In this document: piece after piece, positions 11,240 through 19,230 of the stretch
Layout of the letters: the number at the start of each line of letters is the position of its first letter
How positions within the stretch are numbered: the first letter of the stretch is position 1
Source: Rahnella rivi
Lineage (GTDB): Bacteria; Pseudomonadota; Gammaproteobacteria; Enterobacterales; Enterobacteriaceae
NCBI RefSeq assembly: GCF_019049655.1
Contig: NZ_JAFMOX010000053.1
Location: 94,898 to 158,897 of the forward strand
Reading direction: 5' to 3'
DNA: 64,000 bases
Program-made: the position numbers and the translations under genes
Notes under the pieces: model-generated
Told to the model about the DNA's origin: nothing
Seen by the model: the letters and a program-made list of their open reading frames with translations, nothing else
Databases searched by the model: none

Positions 11240-11331
11240 CGTTTATTCTTACCCTGACGCCATGCATCGTAAAAAGAATCGGCGAACATCCAGATAACAA
11301 AAGCTATTGCCAAGCATTGCAGAAAAAACAT
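11236..11331 (-). CDS. 31-residue phage membrane peptide (opposite strand)
   Basis: Reading on the minus strand, ATG is preceded by an exact GAGGTGG ribosome site six bases away, and the frame reads MFFLQCLAIAFVIWMFADSF then YDAWRQGKNKR and stop. It has one N-terminal hydrophobic helix and a basic tail, so it should lie in the cytoplasmic membrane with the tail inside. P22 carries its superinfection-exclusion and immunity-I genes between gp16 and the tailspike; this tiny gene occupies the same place, but there is no sequence basis for calling it SieA. Too short for certainty; the ribosome site is the best support. Confidence 0.55.
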   Translation of the reverse strand: MFFLQCLAIAFVIWMFADSFYDAWRQGKNKR

Positions 11332-11352
11332 AAGCCACCTCGTTAATTAACA

Positions 11353-11377
11353 ACCCGCCTCTGCGGGTATTTTTTAT
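11353..11377 (+). terminator. Intrinsic terminator between gp16 and tailspike
   Basis: ACCCGC-CTCT-GCGGGT followed by ATTTTTTATT. It ends the ejection-gene transcript unless antiterminated. Confidence 0.8.
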
Positions 11378-11393
11378 TGCCTAAATAATAGCA

Positions 11394-11413
11394 CCACAAG
11401 CCATGCCTTGTGG
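11394..11413 (+). promoter_or_regulatory. Palindrome before tailspike start
   Basis: CCACAAG-CCATGC-CTTGTGG is a perfect 7-base inverted repeat located 27 bases before the tailspike ATG, just after a TAAATAAT stretch. It could be an operator or a 5' stem-loop in tailspike mRNA. P22 controls this region through Arc/Mnt, but no such gene is seen here. Confidence 0.4.
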
Positions 11414-11439
11414 GGTTAACCCATACCTGGAGTTTAAGA

Positions 11440-13527
11440 ATGGCCGACATTATTCCGAACGTTGTTGTTTCCATGCCATCTCAGTTGTTCACGCTGGCTC
11501 GGTCATTCAAAGCTGCCGCGAACGGGAAGATTTATATTGGTAAGATTGACACAGACCCAACAATACCTACAAACAGGATTCAGGTTTATTTAGAGAATGA
11601 GGATGGATCTCACGTACCAGTTAATCAGCCTATATTGATTAACGCGGGGGGGTATCCTGTTTATCTAGGGCAGGTATCAAAATTTGTGACCATTGAAGGT
11701 CACAGCATGGCTATTTATGATTTCATCGGGGTTCAGCAATTCTATTTTCCAAACATTCTTAAATACGACCCGGATCAGTTCCAACAAAGACTTTCTAGCT
11801 ATTCTGATGGGCAAGGTGATGCACTAGTAGCTGTCAAGCAGCCTATAGAACATGCCAAAGAAATGACCCAGCATGCTTTTAATTCTCTTGAAGTTAACCT
11901 AGCTCATATAAAGGGTGGCGACCCAGACGGCACAGATACACAGCTAGCGATGCAATCACTAATTAACCACCTTTCATCTAAAGGAGGTGGTTCGCTAAAC
12001 GTAACCGTATCTGGAACCTATCTATTTAGTTCAGAGTTAACTCTACTTTCTAATGTGAAAATTAATTTAGGAGAGGGAGTTGTCCTAAAGAAAAACTACA
12101 GCGGCGGAGTGTTTTTCAGAGTTAATCCATCGTCTGCTAACAACATTGGCGTATTTGGCGGCACGATTGATGGAGGAGGTCAAACCTATCCTACCGAATC
12201 ATTCGACATTTTTGCGGTAACGAGCGCTCGAGGAATTACGTTCCAAAGGACAACGTTCTTAGATGTGGTTGACTTCCACGCTATTGACCTTGCGGATTGC
12301 CGTGATGTGGTTGTGCGGGATTGTAAGTTTTTAGGATTCAAGCCTCTTGTGGATCGCACATATTCAGAAGCAATACAATTAGACCCAGGATTCGACTCAA
12401 CGGGTAGTTACCTGCCAAACATAAATGTAACAGTAGACAACTGTTACTTTGGACCCAACCCTAGCAACCCAGTATCCGGTTTTGGTTCCTGGGGGGCTGG
12501 AGTTGGTAACCACGCAAATGCATATGGAAATCAAGATAAGAATATTAAGATCATCAATTCAAGATTTGAAAACATGCTTTTTGCAGGTGTCAGGGTTTTT
12601 AACTGGAATGATTATCTTATTTCTGGTTGTACATTTATAGGTGGAACTGCGCGTGGCATTCATGTGACTCCATTTCCAAACTCAGTTAAACCTCAGGGGT
12701 CAAGAAGGGGTCGGATTATAGGAAATAATTTTGACGGAGTAAGGAGCCCAGTTCTTTTAGCTGCCCCTACATACCCTTATACGGACGCATCAGATGCTTT
12801 TCACGAAGATATTGTTGTGTCAAACAACACAATGGTAATGACAGAAGATCTTTCTGCTGCAATAGATGCACGCTGGTGCTCCGGCCTTACCGTAACTGGT
12901 AATGTAGCATCGGGAGGTAACGGATTTTTTGCCGGTCGATTCGTTAACAAGACCGTAGTATCTAACAATCAGTACAATGATGGTACTAGTAGCGGAATCT
13001 GGATAGCAGAAACAGATGCTACATTATTCATTAGCACCGGACTTACATATGACATCATTATTGCTGGTAATCTATTAAGGAATATTTCTTTGAACGGGGT
13101 GCATGTAAATGCCGCATGCAAAAATGTAAATGTATCGAATAATATAATAATTGGCGCATCTAGTGCAGATACCACGCACAACGGAATACGCGTCGACGCA
13201 GCAGCAGCAAATGTCAATGTAAGCAATAATCAGGTCAGAGATGGCGGGGCAGCTAACAAGCCTGGGGTGGGAATTGCCGCAACCAGCACCTGCGTTAACA
13301 TACTATTCTCTGGCAACCAGTCATTCGGTACCGCAGCTACCCATAACAACCAAGGCACAGGAAATAGCTCGGTTATTATATTCGGCGATACCGGACTTCC
13401 ATCATCAAGCGCAAATGCAGTTGGGGCTCCTGTAGGCTCTATATACACCCGGCAGGATGGTGGCGCATTAACTACTTTGTATGTCAAGGAGAGCGGAACT
13501 TCATCGGCAGGATGGGTGGCGAAATAA
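11440..13527 (+). CDS. Tailspike: P22-type head-binding domain plus novel beta-helix
   Basis: A 695-residue receptor-binding protein. Residues 1-115 ([20 protein letters not shown] to [14 protein letters not shown]) are the P22 head-binding domain that docks on gp4. The remainder is a right-handed parallel beta-helix of the pectate-lyase class: a [19 protein letters not shown] entry strand and many VSNN/ISGC/VTGN turns between residues 240 and 640, ending in [20 protein letters not shown], a C-terminal module seen in many tail fibres. The body differs from the P22 endorhamnosidase, so the O-antigen or capsule it cuts must differ. The gene is more AT-rich than the upstream late genes, pointing to recent exchange. 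Catalytic residues cannot be assigned by eye. Confidence 0.88.
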   Translation: MADIIPNVVVSMPSQLFTLARSFKAAANGKIYIGKIDTDPTIPTNRIQVYLENEDGSHVPVNQPILINAGGYPVYLGQVSKFVTIEGHSMAIYDFIGVQQFYFPNILKYDPDQFQQRLSSYSDGQGDALVAVKQPIEHAKEMTQHAFNSLEVNLAHIKGGDPDGTDTQLAMQSLINHLSSKGGGSLNVTVSGTYLFSSELTLLSNVKINLGEGVVLKKNYSGGVFFRVNPSSANNIGVFGGTIDGGGQTYPTESFDIFAVTSARGITFQRTTFLDVVDFHAIDLADCRDVVVRDCKFLGFKPLVDRTYSEAIQLDPGFDSTGSYLPNINVTVDNCYFGPNPSNPVSGFGSWGAGVGNHANAYGNQDKNIKIINSRFENMLFAGVRVFNWNDYLISGCTFIGGTARGIHVTPFPNSVKPQGSRRGRIIGNNFDGVRSPVLLAAPTYPYTDASDAFHEDIVVSNNTMVMTEDLSAAIDARWCSGLTVTGNVASGGNGFFAGRFVNKTVVSNNQYNDGTSSGIWIAETDATLFISTGLTYDIIIAGNLLRNISLNGVHVNAACKNVNVSNNIIIGASSADTTHNGIRVDAAAANVNVSNNQVRDGGAANKPGVGIAATSTCVNILFSGNQSFGTAATHNNQGTGNSSVIIFGDTGLPSSSANAVGAPVGSIYTRQDGGALTTLYVKESGTSSAGWVAK

Positions 13528-13550
13528 AAAACGCCCTAAAAGGGCGTGCT
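13526..13550 (-). terminator. Shared bidirectional terminator of tailspike and acyltransferase
   Basis: ACGCCCT-AAA-AGGGCGT. On the minus strand the stem is followed by TTTTTTATTTC, a strong terminator for the acyltransferase gene. On the plus strand it lies four bases after the tailspike stop with a weaker T tract. Confidence 0.8.
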
Positions 13551-14322
13551 ATTTAAATTTTGTCCTACCTGAAATCATGATGGTGAGAGAGGCTTTCAGT
13601 CTACTAAGAAATCCAATGAACTCGACAGGCTCTAAAGATTCTCGTGAGGCTACAACTCCAGACTTAGTCCTATTCCAGTATTTAGATTTTTTTAAGACCT
13701 CCGGCTTATAAAATGGGGGGCTCTGAGTAAGATGGGGCCTCTCCCATGCAATATCCTTTTTTATTACTCTTGCTGGATGCCCAACCGCGAGGACGTTATT
13801 GGATATCTTGTTTTTTAATAAACTACGATATCCAATAATACTTCCTTGTCCAACATCAGCCCCGCCAAGAAGTGATGAGAAGGCACCTATCCATACGTGC
13901 TCACCGATTGTTATGTTTTGGCATGGGTTCAGTCTATTGTCTGTATTCACATCAAAAAAAGCATGGGCATCATCAGATCTAAGCTCCACACCCTTGGCAA
14001 TCATTGAGTCTTCCCCGATGTGCACCTTGGAACCCTCCGCAGTAGAAATGTAGCAATGTCCGGCAGTAGTTACCTTGTCCGCGATAACTACCTCGCAGTC
14101 TTCGCCAAGCCGAACAAATCCAGTGAAGGTACTGTTTCCTATAGAACAAGTTGCATTGTTGCAATCGAAAGAGATGGTGGCTTTTTTAATCCGGGTGATG
14201 TCGGAAACGATCAATGTGTTGTTTTTTCCTAAAAAAACAACCTTTACTCCCGCCAGCTCTTCACCGGAATAGGCTATAGAGTTCCCATTTTCATCATGAT
14301 ATTTCTGAAGGGTTGTTTCCAT
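13549..14322 (-). CDS. Left-handed beta-helix (hexapeptide) acyltransferase
   Basis: A 257-residue soluble protein with hexapeptide repeats throughout residues 35-185 (STFTGFVRLGEDCEVVIADK, GEDSMIAKGVELRS, ITIGEHVWIGAFSSLLGGAD, GSIIGYRSLLKNKISNN), then VGHPARVIKKDIAW, the typical end of an O-acetyltransferase helix. DAHAFFD supplies the family catalytic His before the loop. It resembles polysaccharide O-acetyltransferases using acetyl-CoA, not the membrane Acyltransferase-3 type used by Sf6 Oac. Its place, convergent to the tailspike and strongly AT-rich, suggests a lysogenic-conversion cargo that modifies O-antigen or capsule; it could instead act on another glycan. The specific acceptor is unknown. 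Confidence 0.85.
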   Translation of the reverse strand: METTLQKYHDENGNSIAYSGEELAGVKVVFLGKNNTLIVSDITRIKKATISFDCNNATCSIGNSTFTGFVRLGEDCEVVIADKVTTAGHCYISTAEGSKVHIGEDSMIAKGVELRSDDAHAFFDVNTDNRLNPCQNITIGEHVWIGAFSSLLGGADVGQGSIIGYRSLLKNKISNNVLAVGHPARVIKKDIAWERPHLTQSPPFYKPEVLKKSKYWNRTKSGVVASRESLEPVEFIGFLSRLKASLTIMISGRTKFK

Positions 14323-14407
14323 TCAGTAGTTTGCTCCATTTATGCTTCATAGAATTTTAAATGAATGTACAAACTACAAAAGATGTATGCAAACAATACT
14401 GACTGAA

Positions 14408-14509
14408 TTAATAGTCATTAGAAGAATCGTCAGTTCCTGACTTCATTACCCAACAAACCAGACCGACCAAAATCGCCAGGGCGATGAGCACAATCAGCAT
14501 AATCTTCAT
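14408..14509 (-). CDS. 33-residue membrane peptide
   Basis: The minus-strand frame reads MKIMLIVLIALAILVGLVCW then VMKSGTDDSSNDY and stop. One strong transmembrane helix is followed by an acidic tail. A GAGAGC stretch lies about a dozen bases before the ATG, a weak ribosome site. It lies between the acyltransferase and the LexA-controlled gene. No homologue comes to mind; a small membrane protein of the prophage is the simplest reading. Confidence 0.5.
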   Translation of the reverse strand: MKIMLIVLIALAILVGLVCWVMKSGTDDSSNDY

Positions 14510-14626
14510 AATGTTCTTTGCTCTCAAAGTTTTGGCGATCTTCTGCCCAATCACCACAAATTACCAATGGGTATTACCGATCATAAAACTGTAATCGATC
14601 GTTGTTATCGATGGATGAAATGTGAT

Positions 14627-14648
14627 TATACTGTATTCATGAACAGTG
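14627..14648 (+). promoter_or_regulatory. LexA (SOS) box over a -10 element
   Basis: TACTGTATTCATGAACAGTG matches the enterobacterial LexA consensus with the CTG-N10-CAG core at 14631-14646. It overlaps TATACT (14627-14632), a plausible -10, 31-36 bases before the ATG at 14663. LexA bound here would block polymerase, so the gene should be induced by DNA damage. Confidence 0.82.
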
Positions 14649-14662
14649 TTTGTGAGGTTGTT

Positions 14663-14935
14663 ATGGCTAAGAAGGATTTGGGTTTTGATATCGTGTACCG
14701 CGGCGAGACACGTGATCGCATAGAGCCGGGCAAGTACGTCTTCTTCCAGCGCCTGAAAGAGCACGGTGGCGGTTATTGGCTGGGTCAGGCATATGATGAC
14801 TGGTTTGGCTTCGTGATCGAGGAGCCGGTGTCACTGAGGTATGGGATGGAGATGTTGCAGACAATCGCGGGGCAGCAGAAAGACATCATGAAGTTTGATG
14901 ACAGCCTGGATAACTTCATGCTGAAGAGTGAGTGA
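14663..14935 (+). CDS. Small SOS-controlled prophage protein, function unknown
   Basis: A 90-residue protein starting MAKKDLGFDIVYRGETRDRI; the ATG at 14663 follows a TGAGGTTGTT ribosome site and lies just downstream of the LexA box, whereas in-frame codons upstream would fall in the operator. It is mixed alpha/beta with a GGGYWLGQAYDDWFGFVIEE strand pair and an acidic C-terminal helix. I do not recognise it; it is not DinI or UmuD by sequence. Its position at the prophage right end resembles small SOS-regulated morons of lambdoid phages. Confidence 0.75.
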   Translation: MAKKDLGFDIVYRGETRDRIEPGKYVFFQRLKEHGGGYWLGQAYDDWFGFVIEEPVSLRYGMEMLQTIAGQQKDIMKFDDSLDNFMLKSE

Positions 14936-15181
14936 AATGAGCAGGGGGCATATTCGGGGCAAAAAATTACCGCAAACCGATGTTACTACGTGACAAGCAG
15001 CGTTTCAGTTTGCGGTAATACTCTGTTTCAACCGTGATTAAAACTTACTTCATGTCACTTCGGTTTACGGCAGCCGCCTATCCTGAACAAGCCAAGCTGG
15101 GCGAAGTAACTGTCTGAAGTAATCATCTGAAGTGAACTGCAGATGGAAAGCGATGCGGCAAGCCGCCGCATCACTGTGCCG
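14936..15181. other. Prophage-host junction region, no gene seen
   Basis: About 245 bases without an ORF separate the last phage-like gene from a host-like small membrane protein. They contain a perfect 12-base inverted repeat, ATTACCGCAAAC (14966-14977) and GTTTGCGGTAAT (15008-15019). In P22-type prophages the right attachment site follows the tailspike region, so attR may lie here, but I see no tRNA 3' end and cannot define a core without the other end. Confidence 0.4.
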
Positions 15182-15379
15182 TCACATGGCTGACGACGAT
15201 CCCACAAAGATGATGGCAATCACGAACGACACCACCGCCAGAGCCGATAACAGGCAATTGCCGGGCGTCAGGAACTTGCTGTTATTCTTGCTTCTGTGAT
15301 TTCGGAACAATATGACGATCATCACTATCCCAATCAGGACAAACACTGCGGCACCGGTGTAACTGGCAACTGGAGTCAT
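15182..15379 (-). CDS. Small two-helix membrane protein
   Basis: A 65-residue protein with two hydrophobic helices (residues 6-26 and 40-62) linked by a basic loop (RNHRSKNNSK), so both ends should face the periplasm. A GAGGAAACAACC ribosome site precedes the ATG. No family recognised. It is the first host-like gene after the prophage and is probably monocistronic. Confidence 0.6.
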   Translation of the reverse strand: MTPVASYTGAAVFVLIGIVMIVILFRNHRSKNNSKFLTPGNCLLSALAVVSFVIAIIFVGSSSAM

Positions 15380-15458
15380 GGTTGTTTCCTCATTCTCAGC
15401 TAAACCTTAATGATAGCCTATGTGAGTCAATTCATTAGGATTTGGCATATTTCCCCGA

Positions 15459-16115
15459 TTATTCTGCCAGCCTGCGCGCCTCCCATTGTTCCGGGGTGAG
15501 GGTTTTTACATCGAACTGCTCCCGCGTTCTGCAATAGGTGTTGCCACCCATGCGACCGACCGCATCCATCAGTTTCTGGTCGATGTGTAAATTCTCCGGG
15601 TTCACGGCATCACTGCGCACATAAACCCCTACCACTTCGCCCAGAATAATTTCACGGGCGGCGCCCACCTGCAAAATGGTATGCCGCCGACACTCCAGCG
15701 CGGCCGGTGCGGCGAGAATACGCGGGCTGCGCACCCGTTCACCGGGCGTTGTCTCAAGCCCTGCCTCATCAAGTTCATTGACCTGCGGACCAAATTTGAT
15801 GGCACAGATTTCCATCTGGCTGACCAGCGCATCGTCGACAATGTGCACGGTAAACTCACCGGTTTCACGAATATTGCGCGCCGTGTCTTTAAAGCGCATG
15901 TCGGCATAATTCTCCACGCCAATCGCCACAATTGCCGGATCGTGAGTGAGCACATTGAAAAAACTGAAGGGTCCCGCATTCGGAATGCCGTCTGTGCTCA
16001 GGGTCGTCACCAGCGCGACAGGGCGGGGGATCACCGTGCCGATCAAAATTTTGTAGCGTTCCCTCTCAGTCAGCGTCGCAAAATCAAAATAGGTATGGGA
16101 TGTCTTGCTGTTCAT
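15459..16115 (-). CDS. Flavin reductase-like FMN-binding protein
   Basis: A 218-residue split-barrel flavoprotein of the DIM6/NTAB class. The N-terminal strand IGTVIPRPVALVTTLSTDGIPNAGPFSFFNVLTHDP is typical: the RPVALVTT and N..PFSFFN elements line the FMN site. Members act as NAD(P)H:flavin reductases or flavin-dependent oxygenases. It is the last gene of the minus-strand ABC transporter operon, one base after the M24-like gene, so it probably supplies reduced flavin or an oxidative step in degrading the imported substrate. Specificity cannot be read from sequence. Confidence 0.82.
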   Translation of the reverse strand: MNSKTSHTYFDFATLTERERYKILIGTVIPRPVALVTTLSTDGIPNAGPFSFFNVLTHDPAIVAIGVENYADMRFKDTARNIRETGEFTVHIVDDALVSQMEICAIKFGPQVNELDEAGLETTPGERVRSPRILAAPAALECRRHTILQVGAAREIILGEVVGVYVRSDAVNPENLHIDQKLMDAVGRMGGNTYCRTREQFDVKTLTPEQWEARRLAE

Positions 16116-16116
16116 C

Positions 16117-17541
16117 TCAGGCTCCGGTTTTTATGCGATGTGTCTCAAGCGGGGTATGACGGCTGAGGTTCTCAAACCCGTCCCGGGTGACGACGTAGCA
16201 ATCGCCGATATTACATCCGGCGGACAGCGGTTCCAGCCATTGGGCGTGCAGCACAAACACCATGCCTTCTTCCAGGCGATCGTAGTTATGAGATGAAATA
16301 TTAAAACTGTTTTGCGCGCCCGCCATGCCAACGGAATGGCCGAGATTAGGATTGTGCGGACCGTGCGTCGCCGGATAAACGTGCATCAGTGTCCGACCCT
16401 GCGCTTCCCAGTCGATATCACGCACATACTGACGCGGAATAAGTCTTGCGGAACCGTCTGACTCCGGCGACCAGTTGTAAGGCATGGTGCGCGCTTCCGG
16501 TGACGTCAGCATGCCGCGCTCTATCATCGGGCCAAACGCGGCATTGTTAATGTCCCGCATCAGTGCGCCGGGTTTTATCAGCTGCTCGGCACGCTTAACG
16601 CCTTGTGTGCAGGCGGCCAGCACCTCTTCCTGGCGCGAGGTGATCTCGCCGACGGCGATCATACGCGCCGTCTGCGCGGTATATCCCCGCCAGGTGACGT
16701 TCGAAATGTACAGATTAATCAGATCACCGGGACGGACGACGTGGCCGTAAGGTTTTCCGCAGTGCGTACCAAATTCATTAATGCCAATCTGATAGCCGTC
16801 GCCGGTTTCGCCGCCAAAAGCCATTTGTGCGGCGGTAAACGCGGCGAAGATTTCGTGATCGGTCACGCCGGGTCTGGCGACGTGATAAGCCGCCTGAGTG
16901 CCGATGCTGATCAACTGCGCCGCGGCGCGGAACATCTCAATTTCACGGGGTGACCTGACTTTTTGCAGCCGGTCGAGAATGGCGTTGTCGGCAACGAACT
17001 GACAGCCGGGTAACCGCGCGCTGAGGGCGGCCCAAAAGGTGAGGGAGGTCCGGTCGCCGATCCTGCCAATTTGTGCATTCTTCATGCCCAGCCGTGAAAG
17101 GATGTCTGCGCACTTTTCTGCCGTGTTTAACACCGCATCGCCAGGGCGATCGGCATACTCGCGGCCCACCGGACCAATCTGCCAGATATCTTCCACCAGC
17201 AGAGGCTCACCGCCCGGCGGCAGCAGTACCGACTGGGTGAAGAATGATAGCAGGGTCAGCGGTTTATCTGAGTCCGTCGGGATAATCAGGACCCCTTCGC
17301 GCATCCAGTCGCAAATGTAGCGCAGGTAGGCATTAGAGGCATGGAACCAGCCCACGCTGCCGGCATGAACGACGATCGCATCGTGCCCGGCCTCAACGGC
17401 CTGACGTCTGATTTTGCGCAGGCGCTCCTCAAACTCCTCCAGCGGAAGAGGCAACGGGGCGGAGAAGTCGAAATCTGGCTCGAAACCGGCCAGCAACGAC
17501 CCGATGCGATAGCCAGCGGCAGGTGTCGCACGAGTATTCAT
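16117..17541 (-). CDS. M24 (pita-bread) homologue lacking metal ligands, creatinase-like
   Basis: A 474-residue protein with a creatinase N-domain (residues 35-185) and a pita-bread catalytic domain (195-460). By motif alignment, the five M24 metal ligands are nearly all replaced: Tyr278 (in GDLINLYIS) and Gln290 (in RGYTAQTARM) stand for the two Asp, His432 and Gly446 stand for the two Glu; only His402 (LGHSVG) remains. It should not be a metallo-aminopeptidase. Creatinase, which splits a C-N bond of an amidine without metal, is the known precedent for such loss. It sits in one operon with a polyamine-type importer and a flavin protein, under a sigma-54 promoter, supporting action on a nitrogen-rich small molecule. 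Genome annotation would probably call it Xaa-Pro peptidase. Confidence 0.82.
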   Translation of the reverse strand: MNTRATPAAGYRIGSLLAGFEPDFDFSAPLPLPLEEFEERLRKIRRQAVEAGHDAIVVHAGSVGWFHASNAYLRYICDWMREGVLIIPTDSDKPLTLLSFFTQSVLLPPGGEPLLVEDIWQIGPVGREYADRPGDAVLNTAEKCADILSRLGMKNAQIGRIGDRTSLTFWAALSARLPGCQFVADNAILDRLQKVRSPREIEMFRAAAQLISIGTQAAYHVARPGVTDHEIFAAFTAAQMAFGGETGDGYQIGINEFGTHCGKPYGHVVRPGDLINLYISNVTWRGYTAQTARMIAVGEITSRQEEVLAACTQGVKRAEQLIKPGALMRDINNAAFGPMIERGMLTSPEARTMPYNWSPESDGSARLIPRQYVRDIDWEAQGRTLMHVYPATHGPHNPNLGHSVGMAGAQNSFNISSHNYDRLEEGMVFVLHAQWLEPLSAGCNIGDCYVVTRDGFENLSRHTPLETHRIKTGA

Positions 17542-17579
17542 AGGGTGTTCCTTTCAAATAAGATCATGGAAATGGCGTG

Positions 17580-18401
17580 TTAAGGCTGTCGCGCAGGGGT
17601 CAGCACCCGCCGGGCAACGAGCAGGCCGAGCAATGTCACGGCGATCAATATTCCTGACATTGCCGCCACGCGGACGTCGAGTGATTCTTCGATAAGCGCA
17701 AACATGCGCAACGGCAGAACGGTGGTGCGCGCGTCAGCCAGAAAAAGTGACACTGTGACGTTATCCAGCGACTGGATAAACACCAAAAAGGCACCGGCCA
17801 GGATGCCCGGCGTCAGCAGCGGCAGCGTGACGCGTCGCAGCGTCATAAACCAGCTGGCGCCCAGGGTTGTCGAGGCTTCGGCAAGCGATGGATTCATGCC
17901 CTGTGCAACCACCGACACCGCGCGGTACATCAGCGGCCCGAACACCACCACGTGCCCGGTCACGGTCAGCCAGAGAGAAGGCGGGAAGCCGATAAAATTG
18001 GCGACGATCAGCGCTGCCAGCCCATAAACCAGGCTTGGCAGAACCAGCGGTGCCAGCAGCAAAGGCTCGAGCGTATTGACGCTGCGGCGTTTCATGCGGG
18101 TCATACCGATGGTGGCAGGCACCGCAAACAGCAGCGCGCCAGCCACCGCCAGACCGGCAATGTTCAGCGAGTTCCAGGCCGCAATGTGCTCCGTTGCCGA
18201 TTTCACCGGGTCGAGCAGCGCTTCATACCAGCGCAGGGAAAAGCCCTGCGGCGGATACTTCAGCGTCTGCCCCGAGGTGAACGACATCATCAGGGCGATC
18301 ACGATCGGCGCCACCAGATAGATGACGCACAGCGTGCCAAAGCCGAAAACAAAAATCTTATACAGCAAAGACGGAAGCGGGTTTTCGCGATGTTTATGCA
18401 T
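17580..18401 (-). CDS. ABC importer permease, PotC-type
   Basis: A 273-residue inner-membrane protein with six predicted helices and the EAA loop (SLAEASTTLGASWFMTLRRV) that contacts the ATPase. The start overlaps the end of the partner permease by eight bases. Members of this group import spermidine, putrescine, opines or related amines. It forms the permease heterodimer with the next gene upstream. Confidence 0.9.
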   Translation of the reverse strand: MHKHRENPLPSLLYKIFVFGFGTLCVIYLVAPIVIALMMSFTSGQTLKYPPQGFSLRWYEALLDPVKSATEHIAAWNSLNIAGLAVAGALLFAVPATIGMTRMKRRSVNTLEPLLLAPLVLPSLVYGLAALIVANFIGFPPSLWLTVTGHVVVFGPLMYRAVSVVAQGMNPSLAEASTTLGASWFMTLRRVTLPLLTPGILAGAFLVFIQSLDNVTVSLFLADARTTVLPLRMFALIEESLDVRVAAMSGILIAVTLLGLLVARRVLTPARQP

Positions 18402-19221
18402 GGCCGACCAGTCTCCTGTGGCGTGAAATCATGGTCAGTGCGACCAGCAGACAGCCGGTGGTCAGCAGCAGCACCACGGCAATGGCGGAGGCCAGCGGCC
18501 AGTTGAACAGCGTCCCCACTTCGCGGTAAATCAGCTGCGGTACGTACACGTTACGCGCACCGCCGATCACCGCCTGAGTCACGAACGAACTGCTGGTGCT
18601 GGCGAACACCAGGATCCAGCCGGCCAGCAGCCCCGGCAGCATCAGTGGCACCAGCAGGGTAAACAGAATGCGCCAGGAACCGGCGCCGGAAACCTGAGCG
18701 GCTTCCGTCAGCTGATAAGGCGTGCGCGAAAGCACGGCAATCAGCGGCAGGATGATCAGCGGTAAATCAATCTGGCACATCGCCATCACCAGCCCCAGTT
18801 CGGTGAACATCAGGCTGGTGGGCACGTCGGTAATGCCCAGTGAGAACAGCGTCTGGCTGATCGGCCCCTGACGCCCGAGGATGACTATCCAGGCAAACGT
18901 GCGTACCACGTTGCTGGTCAGCATGGGAATGAGCGTCAGAAAGACGATCGCCTGGCGCACATTCTTGCCGCTGTGCCAGTAAAGCAGAGCCACGGGAACG
19001 CCGAGCAAGGTGGTGCCGATCACCGTTTCGATGCCAAGACGGGCCGTGTTAATCAGGACGCGAAAATTAAAGGCGTCGCCGAAAAACTGGCCGTAGTGGC
19101 TGAGGGTCATGCCACCGGCACCGGCGAAACTGTATCCGACCAGTACCGCCAGCGGCGTGGCGAAAAACACCACCGAAAGTACCAGCATCGGTATCACATA
19201 GGGAAAGCCGCTCTGCTTCAT
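18394..19221 (-). CDS. ABC importer permease, PotB-type
   Basis: A 275-residue permease with six helices and an EAA loop (QLTEAAQVSGAGSWRILFTL). It lies nine bases after the binding-protein gene and overlaps the second permease, consistent with a coupled PotB/PotC-like pair. Confidence 0.9.
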   Translation of the reverse strand: MKQSGFPYVIPMLVLSVVFFATPLAVLVGYSFAGAGGMTLSHYGQFFGDAFNFRVLINTARLGIETVIGTTLLGVPVALLYWHSGKNVRQAIVFLTLIPMLTSNVVRTFAWIVILGRQGPISQTLFSLGITDVPTSLMFTELGLVMAMCQIDLPLIILPLIAVLSRTPYQLTEAAQVSGAGSWRILFTLLVPLMLPGLLAGWILVFASTSSSFVTQAVIGGARNVYVPQLIYREVGTLFNWPLASAIAVVLLLTTGCLLVALTMISRHRRLVGHA

Positions 19222-19230
19222 GTTTTCACC

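Noticed and set aside
13549..14322. Assignment as Sf6-type Oac acetyltransferase
   Set aside because: Oac is a multi-helix Acyltransferase-3 membrane protein; this one is a soluble hexapeptide-repeat protein.
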